DNA of 64,000 nt from Rubripirellula lacrimiformis (GTDB taxonomy: Bacteria > Planctomycetota > Planctomycetia > Pirellulales > Pirellulaceae): assembly GCF_007741535.1 (NCBI RefSeq), contig NZ_CP036525.1, positions 4,774,001 to 4,838,000 on the forward strand. Direction: 5' to 3'. Numbering within the stretch: the stretch's first letter is position 1; each line of letters begins with the position of its first letter. The position numbers and the translations under genes are program-made. Shown here one piece after another: positions 26,094 to 36,732 of this stretch. The notes below the pieces were generated by a model, which saw only the letters and a list, made by a program, of their open reading frames with translations, was not told where the DNA came from and searched no databases.

Positions 26094-26738
26094 ATGCTTG
26101 TCATTGGCATCGTCGGCAGTCCTGCGGGCGGCAAATCAACCGTTGCGAGCCAGCTACAGGAGCTGGGAGCTACCTGGATCAATGCCGATCTGATCGCACG
26201 AGATGTCCTTCAAACGGCCGATGTGCAGGCAAAACTGATCCGCCACTTCGGTAACGAAATTGCCGGTAATGACGGCCAAATCGACCGTTCAAAGCTGGCG
26301 TTGCGTGTTTTCGGGGCTGACGATGCCAAGCGAGACGCACTATTATATCTAGAGAGCGTCGTGCATCCGCGGACTCGTCAGACGATTGATGCACGACTTC
26401 GTCAAGCTGGTGTCGAAAATCGCCCCGCTGCTATCCTGGATGTGCCGCTCCTTTTCGAATCCGGGTGGGACGTCGCGTGCGACGAAATCTGGTGCGTCGA
26501 TTCAAGCTTTCCGAATCGATTGGACCGAGCGTCACGTCGCGGCTGGGATGCCGATGAATTGAAACGACGACAGGCGAACCAGCTAGACATCAACATCAAA
26601 AAACAAAACAGCACCCTCGTGCTAGAGAACAACGATTCACTTGACCAACTGATTCACAGCGTTCGCGAAAACTACCAAGCGCTGATCCAACGGCAGTCCA
26701 TGGGGGCAGCCGCGATGGATACCGACCACTGCATCTGA
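26094..26738 (+). CDS. coaE: Dephospho-CoA kinase
   Basis: Last step of coenzyme A synthesis: ATP-dependent 3'-phosphorylation of dephospho-CoA. The 214-residue protein has the P-loop [15 protein letters not shown] (one residue from the usual GxTGxxGxGKST), [11 protein letters not shown] (usually D.D), [27 protein letters not shown] and [16 protein letters not shown] (lid). Length is typical. The ATG at 26094 is the only one close to the P-loop. It is followed by rho, an arrangement I associate with this phylum; the gap to rho is 142 nt. panC, an earlier gene of the pathway, lies at 6.8 kb. Confidence 0.95.
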   Translation: MLVIGIVGSPAGGKSTVASQLQELGATWINADLIARDVLQTADVQAKLIRHFGNEIAGNDGQIDRSKLALRVFGADDAKRDALLYLESVVHPRTRQTIDARLRQAGVENRPAAILDVPLLFESGWDVACDEIWCVDSSFPNRLDRASRRGWDADELKRRQANQLDINIKKQNSTLVLENNDSLDQLIHSVRENYQALIQRQSMGAAAMDTDHCI

Positions 26739-26880
26739 GCAGTCCGATACTAAGTCTGATCACGATTGGCGGTTCCGCCGGTCGCAGGGCAAGCCAAATC
26801 CCCACCTCTTGTCTCGCCTTCATCCTACCTGCCCTTCTCCGCCTCCCTCCGCTCTCCTCTCTTCTTCGTTCAAACCTATC

Positions 26881-28396
<1,516 letters not shown>

Positions 28397-28407
<11 letters not shown>

Positions 28408-28927
28408 AAAGATGCCTGAATCCTCCGCTCGCCCAGGCGAAATCCATGGCATCGACGGCGACTTGCCCGAGGGCAAAGTGGTCATCGTGGCCAGTCGATA
28501 CAACGCTGCAATTTGCGATGCGTTGGTCGATGGTGCGAAGCAAACAATTTTGGATGCGGGCTATCCCGAACACCTGATCCCGATCGTACGCGTTCCCGGT
28601 GCATGGGAATTGCCAACGGTCGTGCGAACCACGATCGATGACGAAGAAGTCGTTGGAGTGATCGCACTAGGTTGTGTGATCAAGGGCGAAACCACGCACG
28701 ACGAACACATCAACCGTGCGGTTAGCACCTCGCTGATGGACCTGGCAATGGAAAGCGGCATCCCGATCGGATTCGGCGTTCTAACCTGCAACACACAGGC
28801 CCAGGCCGAAGCCCGCGCTGCCCAACCGGACCAAAAAGAAGGTGCCGTTGGCAACAAGGGAATCGAAGCCGCCAATGCGGTCCTAGAACTGCTGCGTCTG
28901 AACCAGAAACTCGCATCCGAAGTTTAA
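28397..28927 (+). CDS. ribH: 6,7-dimethyl-8-ribityllumazine synthase
   Basis: Penultimate step of riboflavin synthesis. The 176-residue protein has [15 protein letters not shown] (usually FN..I...L), [33 protein letters not shown] (conserved GxTxH region), [19 protein letters not shown] and [14 protein letters not shown]. Length is slightly above average because of an N-terminal extension ([10 protein letters not shown]). The ATG at 28397 lies inside the end of rho and overlaps it by 11 nt; a second in-frame ATG at 28412 falls just after rho stops and could also serve. Same transcript as rho. Confidence 0.95.
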
Positions 28928-29454
28928 TTCTTCGTTCTCAGTGCCCCAGCGGACAGCGAAAGTCGTTGTCAGTTTGTCGATTGAATGGAACGTTGGTCGA
29001 TAGCCTCGGTTGCCTCACCCAGGAACCGGGGCTAACCGGCCTGCTGTTTTAGTAACCCGCTGCGTGAGCGAGGGATTCAATAGGATCATGATCCCTCGCT
29101 CACGCTTCGGGTTGTGATTCGGGCGCTACTTTCTCAACAACGACTCAATCCACACGCCGTAACGCGTCGGGTTACGAAGTCCGTAAGCCGCTGGCGTGGC
29201 GATTCGCGGCGGGTGAGCATCGCAGGCCAGAGAAACGCCAGCGTTTGCAGTGCTGGGATTCGCCTGGATCCACCCACCGCCATCCCGACGGTCAGGAATT
29301 CTGGCGAATCACACGACGATGCACGTTCGATCGTTGCCAGGACGGGCTCTTGGATTCGTCCACCTGCGGTAGATCTTTCCCGGCGGCATCGTCACAGCGC
29401 CGTTTGGCGATTCAAGCAAATTCAACGGGCCCCCGAATCTGCGTCGTCGGAAGC
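28928..29454. repeat. 527-nt non-coding gap with palindromic repeats
   Basis: Lies between ribH (plus) and the lactonase-PhoD gene (minus), so it is a shared 3' region. At 28998-29040 there is a TAGCCTCGGT...GAACCGGGGCT unit shared with 8284-8315. At 29054-29113 there is a hairpin of 23-nt arms with two mismatches (see separate entry). At 29295-29317 there is a copy of GGAATTCTGGCGAATC with ACACGACGA. ORFs in the gap look like chance frames. Terminators for both flanking genes may be among these palindromes. Confidence 0.7.
29054..29113. terminator. Long hairpin in a convergent gap, possible terminator
   Basis: Left arm 29054-29076 and right arm 29091-29113 (core GCGTGAGCGAGGGAT against ATCCCTCGCTCACGC) pair in 21 of 23 positions with a 14-nt loop. 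It sits between two converging genes and lacks a T-run, so it may be a terminator, a REP-like mobile palindrome, or both. Confidence 0.5.
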
Positions 29455-32040
29455 CTACGGGAACACGATTCGATAAAGGCGTGTGGCTTGGTCGTCAAAG
29501 AACTGCACGTCAAGCGAGTCACCGGCAATGATCTGCAGATAACCGCCGCTCGGTTCCCGCGACGTGTAGGGTTGGATAATTTGCCCAGTTGGGTCCGTCC
29601 CAAACTCAGCCCCCGGAAGCACACCCATGCGTGAATTTTCGTCATTCAACGCACCCACGGCAAACTCGTTCACACCCTTTGGATGGATGCTGTGGTATTG
29701 CCAGTGACGGTCGCCGCAGACCAGAAAAAGGTTTTCGATCTGTTTTTGTTCGACCCAATCAAAGAACTGATTCGCTTCGTGCCGAAATCCCTCCAACGAT
29801 GTGTGGTTGTCTTTCTTGTAGCCATCATCGGGACCGACCATCGGGGTGGGACTGATGATCAATTTCCACTTGGCATCGCTGTCTTGAAGCGTGCTCTTGA
29901 TCCAGTCCCGTTGAACCTTGCCCCACATTGATTTTGCGGGCCCATCCGGAGCGTCGTTTGCCGACCGGAATTCGCGTCCTTCGGTCAACCAGATCTGGAC
30001 GTCTCGGCTGACACGGATCGTGCGATAGGCGCGGGGTTGCACGACATCGATCGCCGCAATCGGAAGCTGCTCGTTGAACAGACGGACAGCGGTTTGCGGC
30101 AACGGCGCGCGATCGGTTTCGTTATCCGAATCGTTGTAACGGTAGTCATGGTCATCTTTGGACCAGTACGCAGGAACGTGCTGGAAGAATTCAATCATGC
30201 GGGGAAAGCGGAACTGTTCGTGCCAACAACGCCGCAATTCTTCGACGGTCGTGGAGACCCGATACGGGTTGTCGTAATAAACGATATCGCCAGTGCCGAC
30301 AAAGAAATCTGGCATCGCATCTTTCATCGAAACAAACGCAGGGAACCCCAAGCGTTTATCTTCCGGCGTGGCGGTCAACGGGCCACCCGCATTTCCAGCC
30401 CGACCGTGCATGAACTTGATGTAGTTCATGCAACTGCCAACGATCAACTTTACCGGTCGCGATCCGCCGGGCCCCGGCAAGGTGCGAAGGGAACACGTTG
30501 GTCCAGTGTCTGTGTTGGATGGGGAAGTGCCGAAGATGACTCGATAGAAATACTTTGTATCGGGTTCCAGATTGTCGGCAGTGACGCGAACGATGTAGTC
30601 ACGCTGGGCTACCGACGTTTGCCAGGGACTGCGTTTGACATCCGCAAAGTCCGGACTGGTCGACCATTCAAACCGAGCAACGCCGGGGCTGCCGACAAGA
30701 TCCAAATCGGCGTTCAATGCCGTGCCCAGCGTTAGCCGTGTTTGCAGCAACGCCGAAGATTCACCCACTTCACCAGCCATCGTGCCCTGCCCTAGCGACA
30801 ACGTGGCCTGGCCAGACGCAGGCACTGGGCTGGACGAACGGCCGTCGGCGGACATTGCATCGGCGCGGCGTTCGTTTTTCCCTGTACTGATTTGGGCGGG
30901 CGTTTGGCTGGCGCGGAAGCAAGTGACCCACCAAGGTGTTGCACCGATCGTTAGCTTGTCCGCCGGTTCCAGACGCCCATCATCGGCGATCCGGTAGCTG
31001 ACCAGGATGTCTGACCTCTGGCCAGCGGCGACCAAGTAGCGGCCGTCGGGCGCAATGCAGAATGATCGGACGACCGGTTCTGTCGCGGCGTTCTGGAACC
31101 GTTCAAGTGCGCCGCTCTCTGCGTCGATCGTTAGCCCCGCAATGGTTCCATGGCCCCGATTGGCGACATAGACATACTTCCCACTGGGGTGCACTTCGAC
31201 GTGGGATGCGGTTCCCTTGCCGTCAAAATTGGCCGGCACCGTCGAACAAGTTTGCAGGCGTGCCAATGTGCCGCTGGACGAGTCGATCTGATACGCCGTG
31301 ACACTTAGCCCCTGTTCGTCGCTTCCGTAGGCGAACTTGTCGCCAGGATGAAATCCAAGATGCCGTGGCCCCGACCCAGGTTCTCGCTGCAGCCGAACGT
31401 CCGTATTGGGAACCAGTTTCCCGGATTTGTTATCGAAAACAAACTGCGAGATCGAATTGGACGATGTGTGGGAAACAAATACGAATTTCCCATGTGAGTC
31501 GAAGGTCACGCAGTGTGCGTGCGGACCGACATCCAGCAACTGCACCGGGCGGTTCGACAGACGACCTTCGCCCAAGATGCGGTGAACCGATACTTGCCCG
31601 GTTTGATAGTACGAAGCGACCAAGAATCGTCCTGATGGATCGATCGCAAGGAACGACGGCTTCGCCGGAACGTCGACCGTTTGCAGTGATTGAAGACCAT
31701 CCCCATCGGGACGCAGGACCGCAATCTTGGATGGTGAATCCGATCCGACATACAGATTCCGACCGGTCGCGTCAAAACAGGACGCCCCCGGACGCCCTTC
31801 CATCGCCGTCTGTGATTTCACGGTCAGCTTGCCATCGTCGGCTACCGACACCACCGCCAACTGCCCGGATCCGGCTAGAGACACCACCATGGGTTGATCG
31901 CCGGCGCTGGCAATCGAATGCAGTGCGCAGCCCCCGATCGCGACGGCCGCGAAGATCCAGCTGTTGCCGGGGCACCATCGCCGGCTGCGTGGAATCAGAC
32001 TTTGCACAAATGATCGTATCGAAGCAAACGGATGGGTCAT
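29455..32040 (-). CDS. Secreted fusion of lactonase-type propeller and PhoD-like phosphatase
   Basis: An 861-residue exported protein of two enzymatic folds. After an N-terminal signal (basic, then WIFAAVAIGGCALHSIASA), residues about 50-390 are a seven-bladed beta-propeller of the lactonase/6-phosphogluconolactonase type (PAKPSFLAIDPSGRFLVASY, HAHCVTFDSHGKFVFVSHT, ASHVEVHPSGKYVYVANRG). Residues about 415-530 are a fibronectin-like PhoD N-domain (LTADNLEPDTKYFYRVIFG-type segment). From about 535 comes a PhoD metallophosphatase domain with GSCMNY, GTGDIVYYDNPY, SKDDHDYRYND and CGDRHWQY. These keep the metal-binding Asp, Asn and His residues. The ATG at 32040 is clean. Function of the fusion is unknown; phosphodiester or phospholipid cleavage on the cell surface is possible. 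Confidence 0.85.
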   Translation of the reverse strand: MTHPFASIRSFVQSLIPRSRRWCPGNSWIFAAVAIGGCALHSIASAGDQPMVVSLAGSGQLAVVSVADDGKLTVKSQTAMEGRPGASCFDATGRNLYVGSDSPSKIAVLRPDGDGLQSLQTVDVPAKPSFLAIDPSGRFLVASYYQTGQVSVHRILGEGRLSNRPVQLLDVGPHAHCVTFDSHGKFVFVSHTSSNSISQFVFDNKSGKLVPNTDVRLQREPGSGPRHLGFHPGDKFAYGSDEQGLSVTAYQIDSSSGTLARLQTCSTVPANFDGKGTASHVEVHPSGKYVYVANRGHGTIAGLTIDAESGALERFQNAATEPVVRSFCIAPDGRYLVAAGQRSDILVSYRIADDGRLEPADKLTIGATPWWVTCFRASQTPAQISTGKNERRADAMSADGRSSSPVPASGQATLSLGQGTMAGEVGESSALLQTRLTLGTALNADLDLVGSPGVARFEWSTSPDFADVKRSPWQTSVAQRDYIVRVTADNLEPDTKYFYRVIFGTSPSNTDTGPTCSLRTLPGPGGSRPVKLIVGSCMNYIKFMHGRAGNAGGPLTATPEDKRLGFPAFVSMKDAMPDFFVGTGDIVYYDNPYRVSTTVEELRRCWHEQFRFPRMIEFFQHVPAYWSKDDHDYRYNDSDNETDRAPLPQTAVRLFNEQLPIAAIDVVQPRAYRTIRVSRDVQIWLTEGREFRSANDAPDGPAKSMWGKVQRDWIKSTLQDSDAKWKLIISPTPMVGPDDGYKKDNHTSLEGFRHEANQFFDWVEQKQIENLFLVCGDRHWQYHSIHPKGVNEFAVGALNDENSRMGVLPGAEFGTDPTGQIIQPYTSREPSGGYLQIIAGDSLDVQFFDDQATRLYRIVFP

Positions 32041-32150
32041 CGATCACCAGGACCTAAGTTCAAGAGTAGCACTACAACCGCTTCGAACCGTCCCAGACGT
32101 TCACCAAGTCAGGCGGCGGTCATTTGGATGGTTCGGCGCTGGTTGATGCG

Positions 32151-32555
32151 TCAGCTGGACACTTCGTCATCGAGATGCAAACAGAACGTTTTCTCAGCAA
32201 CGATCGCACCGTCTAGATGCAGCGTTAGACACCAATCGCCCAGTTTATCCGCAACGGGCTCCCACACGGTGTCACCCAAGTAGAAATTCCAGTCATTCGT
32301 CTTGATATAGACCACACCATCAAACGGCAGTCGACGCTGGCCGTTTTCGTCTTTGATTCCGGGGTGGTCGATGCAGTAGGTCAGCGGCTGGTTCTTGCAG
32401 TGCTTGACGTTCACGACAAAGCCAAACTCGACGCCAACGTCGGCACGGACACGCGTCGTGGACTGTCGGAAGCGAGGCAATTCTTTGGACTCTGCGTCCC
32501 AATGGGAATAGATGCCAAAGGTACGCATTCGGATCTCGGGTTTTCGCTTCGCCAT
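32151..32555 (-). CDS. DUF3859-like protein
   Basis: A 134-residue protein without a signal peptide. It opens with a charged MAKRKPEIRM, then RTFGIYSHWDAE, TTRVRADVGVEFGFVVNV, PLTYCIDHPGI and ends DGAIVAEKTFCLHL. The order (short strand with yGiY, a GxxFGF strand, a hydrophobic edge, terminal beta strands) suggests the DUF3859 family, an all-beta fold of unknown role. Family assignment is by memory and moderate. It lies 110 nt upstream of the lactonase-PhoD gene's start, on the same strand, and could share its transcript. Confidence 0.6.
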   Translation of the reverse strand: MAKRKPEIRMRTFGIYSHWDAESKELPRFRQSTTRVRADVGVEFGFVVNVKHCKNQPLTYCIDHPGIKDENGQRRLPFDGVVYIKTNDWNFYLGDTVWEPVADKLGDWCLTLHLDGAIVAEKTFCLHLDDEVSS

Positions 32556-32849
32556 CTCATCTTCAAATCAGGTCCACAATCCAACTTCGCACATCCCCAA
32601 GAACGCCTTTGTAAGTCGAGCCATCGGTGCGACACCCAAGTTTTATACGACTGGGTCGATTACCGCGACGCACGGCGAAATTGCGAGAGAAAGGCACAGA
32701 CACAATGCCGGCGTTCGCAGAGTGAACCGAATTCCCGCAACCGAGTCATTCCGATCCCCCAGGCGATGGCGAAGTTGCCTTTGATTGCTTCTTAGACAAA
32801 GACGCGAGCGGCAGTGCGGACGTTAGCCGGACGGATCTGCGGCTTGGAA

Positions 32850-33254
32850 TCAAAACAGCCGATTGGCGGCTTGGGTCAGAATCTGGCTAGACACAGGTTT
32901 AGACAGGAACGCGTCGGCCCCCAGGGACTTCAGCTGCGCAACCGTGAAGTCATCCGATTTCGAACTGCACACGATGATCGGCATGTCCGCGATTCTGGCG
33001 TCGCTACTGCCGCGAATTTCAGCGACCAACGTATCGCCCTTCATGTTGGGCATCTCCAGGTCTGTCACGACGGCGGTGGGATGAAAATCAACGATCGCCC
33101 TCCATGCCGTCTGACCGTCGTCAGCGACGATCGTCGTGTATCCAAGACCTTCAAGAATTTTGGTCAGAACCCTTCGGATCACCGCGGTATCATCGACAAC
33201 CAAAACGGTGGGCCGATTCGGATCGGGTTGGGTCTGATCTAACTTTTTCAACAT
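32850..33254 (-). CDS. CheY-like response regulator receiver
   Basis: A 134-residue single-domain receiver. Asp pair in VLVVDDTAVIRR (residues 18-29), phosphorylated Asp in VVTDLEMPNMKG (about residue 65), Thr/Ser switch in PIIVCSSKSDD, and Lys in FLSKPVSSQ. No output domain, so it probably works by protein contact, like CheY. The start at 33254 (MLKKLDQ) has a good ribosome site (GGAGG, 6 nt spacing). No histidine kinase lies beside it. Function likely in motility, development or a phosphorelay, unproven. Confidence 0.9.
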   Translation of the reverse strand: MLKKLDQTQPDPNRPTVLVVDDTAVIRRVLTKILEGLGYTTIVADDGQTAWRAIVDFHPTAVVTDLEMPNMKGDTLVAEIRGSSDARIADMPIIVCSSKSDDFTVAQLKSLGADAFLSKPVSSQILTQAANRLF

Positions 33255-34084
33255 TGTGTGCCTCCAGAACCAACTCTTGGAAGCAATTAGCATGCCGACC
33301 GGACTTCTGGGCAGTGCCGGGGGCGTGCCTGCAGATGCGTTTGATAGTGCGGTTGACCGTCACCAAGCGTCCCAGGCACCATAGACGACTCGTTCCGCGA
33401 TCCCGGCAAAGACAACTGAATGGCATCTATCAAATTTTGAAAGACAAGCGTTCAACAGTCGTATTTTGGCACCGGGTGAATCCCAAACAATGGATTCATC
33501 AACCATCGTGGGCTATTTCAAACCACCCCTGTCAGAGGCCCGTCATAGATGCGCTGGGCATGCATCTTTCTGTAGCGACGACGCCCTCCTCCCCTTGCCG
33601 GAATATCCGTTACAACGAAAATTTGCCTTAGGGTTTCAAGTCTGACTGCAATGTCCGCATTCTTGGCTTGGCACGCCGCGGCAGACCAACCGTCAAAGGT
33701 TTGATCCGCAAGCCGATTTACGACAGAGCAAACCTAGATCGATCGTCCACGTCGCGGGCGGCGCAGCGGTTCCATGCGTGGCCTCCATACTGACATCCGT
33801 GTGTTGACCGATCGATCGTTGATAAAAATCTTTTGCCTCCGGTGGTGGTAGATGAGGGCCCATCGCTATTCCAATGTGCAGATATGTTCCATCGACGCAC
33901 CAACGTTATCTTTAACGTCTAGTTTTCGTTCCGCGCTGCTCTGGAACTGATTGCTCGACACAGGGGGTTGTGCTACCCTACCTAACCAGGGATCGGCGAT
34001 ATAACCATCTTGGGTATTCAGTGCATACTCCGTCGCCATTGATGCCCCGTTCACTCTCTTTACCGGTTGTAGTTGGCACTGTTC
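33255..34084. other. 830-nt intergenic region without a clear gene
   Basis: Lies between two diverging regulator genes. I see no long conserved-looking frame. A minus-strand ORF at 33866-34039 (57 codons, MATEYALNTQDGY...) and short ones at 33190-33426 and 33718-33903 could be chance. Base composition is more AT-rich than the flanks at 33420-33660. It probably carries promoters for both regulators; a small RNA cannot be excluded. Confidence 0.5.
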
Positions 34085-34693
34085 ATGTCTGATCCGATTG
34101 TATTCGTCATTGATGACGACGCCGATTCGCGACGAGTCGTCGTCGAACTGATCGCAACCATGTCACTGCCCGTTCAGGACTACGACTCTGCCGAGGCGTT
34201 CCTAAGCGATTACAAGGGACAGCGTCCGGCGTGCATCGTCACCGATCAGCGCATGCCAGGCATGAGCGGGATCGATCTGATCGAACGACTGCAGCAGGAA
34301 GACCTGACCATCCCCGTGGTCGTGGTCACAGCGTTCCCCGACACGCAGTCGACGGTTCGTGCGGTGCGAGGCGGGGCGATCAGTTTGATCGAGAAGCCGT
34401 GCAGCCACGACAAGCTATGGGCTGGGATCCTGGAAGCAATCCGCCTGGACAACCGCAATAGCGTCAAAGACGCTGAACGAGAACACGCAAAGAAGAAGAT
34501 CGACAGCCTGAACGATCACGAGCGTGAAGTCGTCCGCCTGTTGATAGAAGGGCTGGCAAACAAGGTGATCGCTTCTCGATTGGAGGTCAGCCTGCGAACG
34601 GTCGAGTCGCGTCGGGCGAAGATCCTTAGCAAGTTCGAAGTCACCTCGATTGCCGGCATGGTCAAGATTTGGCTAACCGGCCAACCCGACTGA
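34085..34693 (+). CDS. FixJ-type response regulator
   Basis: A 202-residue two-domain regulator. Receiver: VFVIDDDADSRRV (acidic pocket), ACIVTDQRMPGMSGIDLI (phospho-Asp, about residue 53), VVVVTAFPD (Thr) and LIEKPCS (Lys). Output: a LuxR-type helix-turn-helix, NDHEREVVRLLIEGLANKV then IASRLEVSLRTVESRRAKIL. A DNA-binding transcription factor. ATG at 34085 (MSDPIVF); an upstream in-frame TTG at 34073 would add four residues. No partner kinase nearby, as is common for orphan FixJ-family proteins. Confidence 0.94.
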   Translation: MSDPIVFVIDDDADSRRVVVELIATMSLPVQDYDSAEAFLSDYKGQRPACIVTDQRMPGMSGIDLIERLQQEDLTIPVVVVTAFPDTQSTVRAVRGGAISLIEKPCSHDKLWAGILEAIRLDNRNSVKDAEREHAKKKIDSLNDHEREVVRLLIEGLANKVIASRLEVSLRTVESRRAKILSKFEVTSIAGMVKIWLTGQPD

Positions 34694-34706
34694 ACGGCGG
34701 CGGGAA

Positions 34707-36359
34707 CTAGCGTCCCTGCCGAGTCACGATCGGAACAAAACCGACCTCCATTCCTGGTGGCGGTGTTACCAGCAATGCTGGATCGATATCAGCAAGTGCA
34801 CCGAACGCCGGTGGGGGAAGATATTGAGTATCGCTCTTCCAATGGCGATGAAGCCTTTCAACCTTGGCTTGCATCCTCTCGCGTTCTTGATCCGTCAAAT
34901 CAGCGTTTAGAAGTGCTGGTTGATCTGCAAAGCGATACCAGAAATACGTGACGGTGCTGCCATCGCCCAATGTCAGATCGAATGGTCCAGCACTTGGTCC
35001 CGGCGTTTTCCAACTGCTGGCCGGTTCCGAAGGCGTCACATAGGCGTCCGGTGTCTTCTGTGGGGGGCGTTGAAACCGAACGTCCGCCAAACCGGTTTCC
35101 GCGGGGACGTCCGCCGGCGCAACCGCCACCCACTTGGATTTCGATTCACCGTCCGTGGTCAAACGATAGTACTGTGGCAATGTCACCAACGGGATATTGG
35201 CATTTTCTGTTTGCGTGACAAGATTTTTGTCCCAACGATATCCATAGGTCGTCGGGCCCAGCGTGATCGGCGTCGCGAAGGCGTCCCACTGGATCGCGAC
35301 CTTGTCCTCTCTTTTGGCGGACGTGGGAAAGATTCGCCACGTTGACCCACCATTGGGCTTGAAAGCGTGGACAGCCAATGCGTCAGTGTCAATCTTGCCG
35401 GCAACCGGTTCCCCGCCGCCGAACCAACTTTGGACCGAATCCCAAAGTGCGGCCCGGCTGTACGCGGTGACCTGATGAACGACGGGTGATTCACCGTCTG
35501 CATTTCGCGGGAAGGACGTGGGTGCGATCCGCGCGAACGTGACCCCCTGTGAATCGGTGGCTTGGAATGCAGGGACGTACTGCGTTTCCATCTGGATCGC
35601 CTTGTTCGGATTCGCCGGTCGGCTATCCAAGAATGCACCGCTATAGGCAGGATCGGTCACGCTGGGTTTGGACCAAAAGTAGGGCAGAAAAAATGCGACA
35701 GGCCCTTTGAAGTTTCCGCTGTTCAAAAACAAGGTCCAACATTGATCGCCGGTTGGCACCGGTTTGCCGTTCGTCGTGTCCTTCGATTCGGCAAGCGGTA
35801 GTGGCAGGTAACCGTAACCAAACAGTTCGCCACTGGTCCCCTGTTTTAGATTCAAACCATCCGGTGGCCAAACCACGTACGGACTCAGCTGCGCGATTCC
35901 GTACTTACCGTTTGGCTTGGACCAGTCACGTCCCTTGCCGGCGCCGGGACCATTGGCCCATTCACTAAAACTTTTGGCGACCCCGCCCATGATGAACTTC
36001 GGTGTCTCTGTGGCGAACCGAGTGTCGCGCCACCATCCCAAACCACCTTCGATATCACTGTAGGTTTCCATCGATCGCTTCTGGTCGGACTTGGCAAACA
36101 TCCACGTGCCGAACAAACCGGTCTGAAATCGGTTCCCAGGATACGTGTCCAATAGCGGCCAAGCGGATACGTACAACGAAAATCCCGCGTCGTATTTTTC
36201 CGCCACCTGTTGGTGAGGCACCAACAGGTACCCGGCCATATCCACCGCAATCGGCTTTGCAATTGGTGTCGGTTCATCGGATCGTGCGGGCGATACCGAC
36301 AACCCGAATCCAACCAACCAGACACACGACACGGCGATCGCAGAGTAGAGCTTCAGCAT
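34707..36359 (-). CDS. Secreted protein of unknown family
   Basis: A 550-residue exported protein. N-terminal signal peptide (MLKLYSAIAVSCVWLVGF ... SPARSDE, cleavage about residue 27). The rest is rich in aromatic residues, Pro and Gly, with beta-like segments: FQTGLFGTWMFAKSD, GLGWWRDTRFATETPKFIMGG, FGYGYLPLPLAESKD. Four or more W-x-P/Y-F motifs suggest a carbohydrate- or polymer-interacting beta-sandwich, but no family is recognised. Convergent with the FixJ-type gene (13-nt gap). The stop at 34707 is clean. Nothing decides the function. Confidence 0.7.
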   Translation of the reverse strand: MLKLYSAIAVSCVWLVGFGLSVSPARSDEPTPIAKPIAVDMAGYLLVPHQQVAEKYDAGFSLYVSAWPLLDTYPGNRFQTGLFGTWMFAKSDQKRSMETYSDIEGGLGWWRDTRFATETPKFIMGGVAKSFSEWANGPGAGKGRDWSKPNGKYGIAQLSPYVVWPPDGLNLKQGTSGELFGYGYLPLPLAESKDTTNGKPVPTGDQCWTLFLNSGNFKGPVAFFLPYFWSKPSVTDPAYSGAFLDSRPANPNKAIQMETQYVPAFQATDSQGVTFARIAPTSFPRNADGESPVVHQVTAYSRAALWDSVQSWFGGGEPVAGKIDTDALAVHAFKPNGGSTWRIFPTSAKREDKVAIQWDAFATPITLGPTTYGYRWDKNLVTQTENANIPLVTLPQYYRLTTDGESKSKWVAVAPADVPAETGLADVRFQRPPQKTPDAYVTPSEPASSWKTPGPSAGPFDLTLGDGSTVTYFWYRFADQPALLNADLTDQERERMQAKVERLHRHWKSDTQYLPPPAFGALADIDPALLVTPPPGMEVGFVPIVTRQGR

Positions 36360-36732
36360 GATGTAATTTCGTTACGAGATGATTAGCGACGCTGCCGTCG
36401 CGTTTGTCGTCAGCTGACGCAATCGCAAGCCAGGTTCCGGCTGTCAATCGCGTCGGAGGCCAGCTGCGTCGGAGGCCAAGCGCGTCGGAGTTCAGCCGAG
36501 ATCGTTCTGACCGGAAGGTCGTTTGCCATGGCAAGGACAGGGCAAGGGACCATTCTATGGTCTTAATGATTCGTGGACAAAGGAAAAGTCCAGCAGTTCC
36601 CGGCGGTTGGCTAAATCCCGTAAAATACGGTGTGGTGATTTGCTAGCGTGTCGCGATTGGATGAAGCCTTGATTGGAGCCGGGGGTTGACGCTCCAATGG
36701 ACGGCTTTCGCTCTCGTCCAAGGCGATCGATC
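36360..36732. other. Intergenic region upstream of the transposase
   Basis: 373 nt between the secreted protein's start (minus) and the transposase start (plus). It holds a degenerate short tandem GCGTCGGAGgCCA-type repeat at about 36450-36500 and a 14-nt motif CCAGCAGTTCCCGG at 36590-36603 that recurs inverted at 38308-38321. No gene seen. Confidence 0.5.

Noticed and set aside
33866-34039. 57-codon ORF MATEYALN...
   Set aside because: No ribosome site or family; length within chance.
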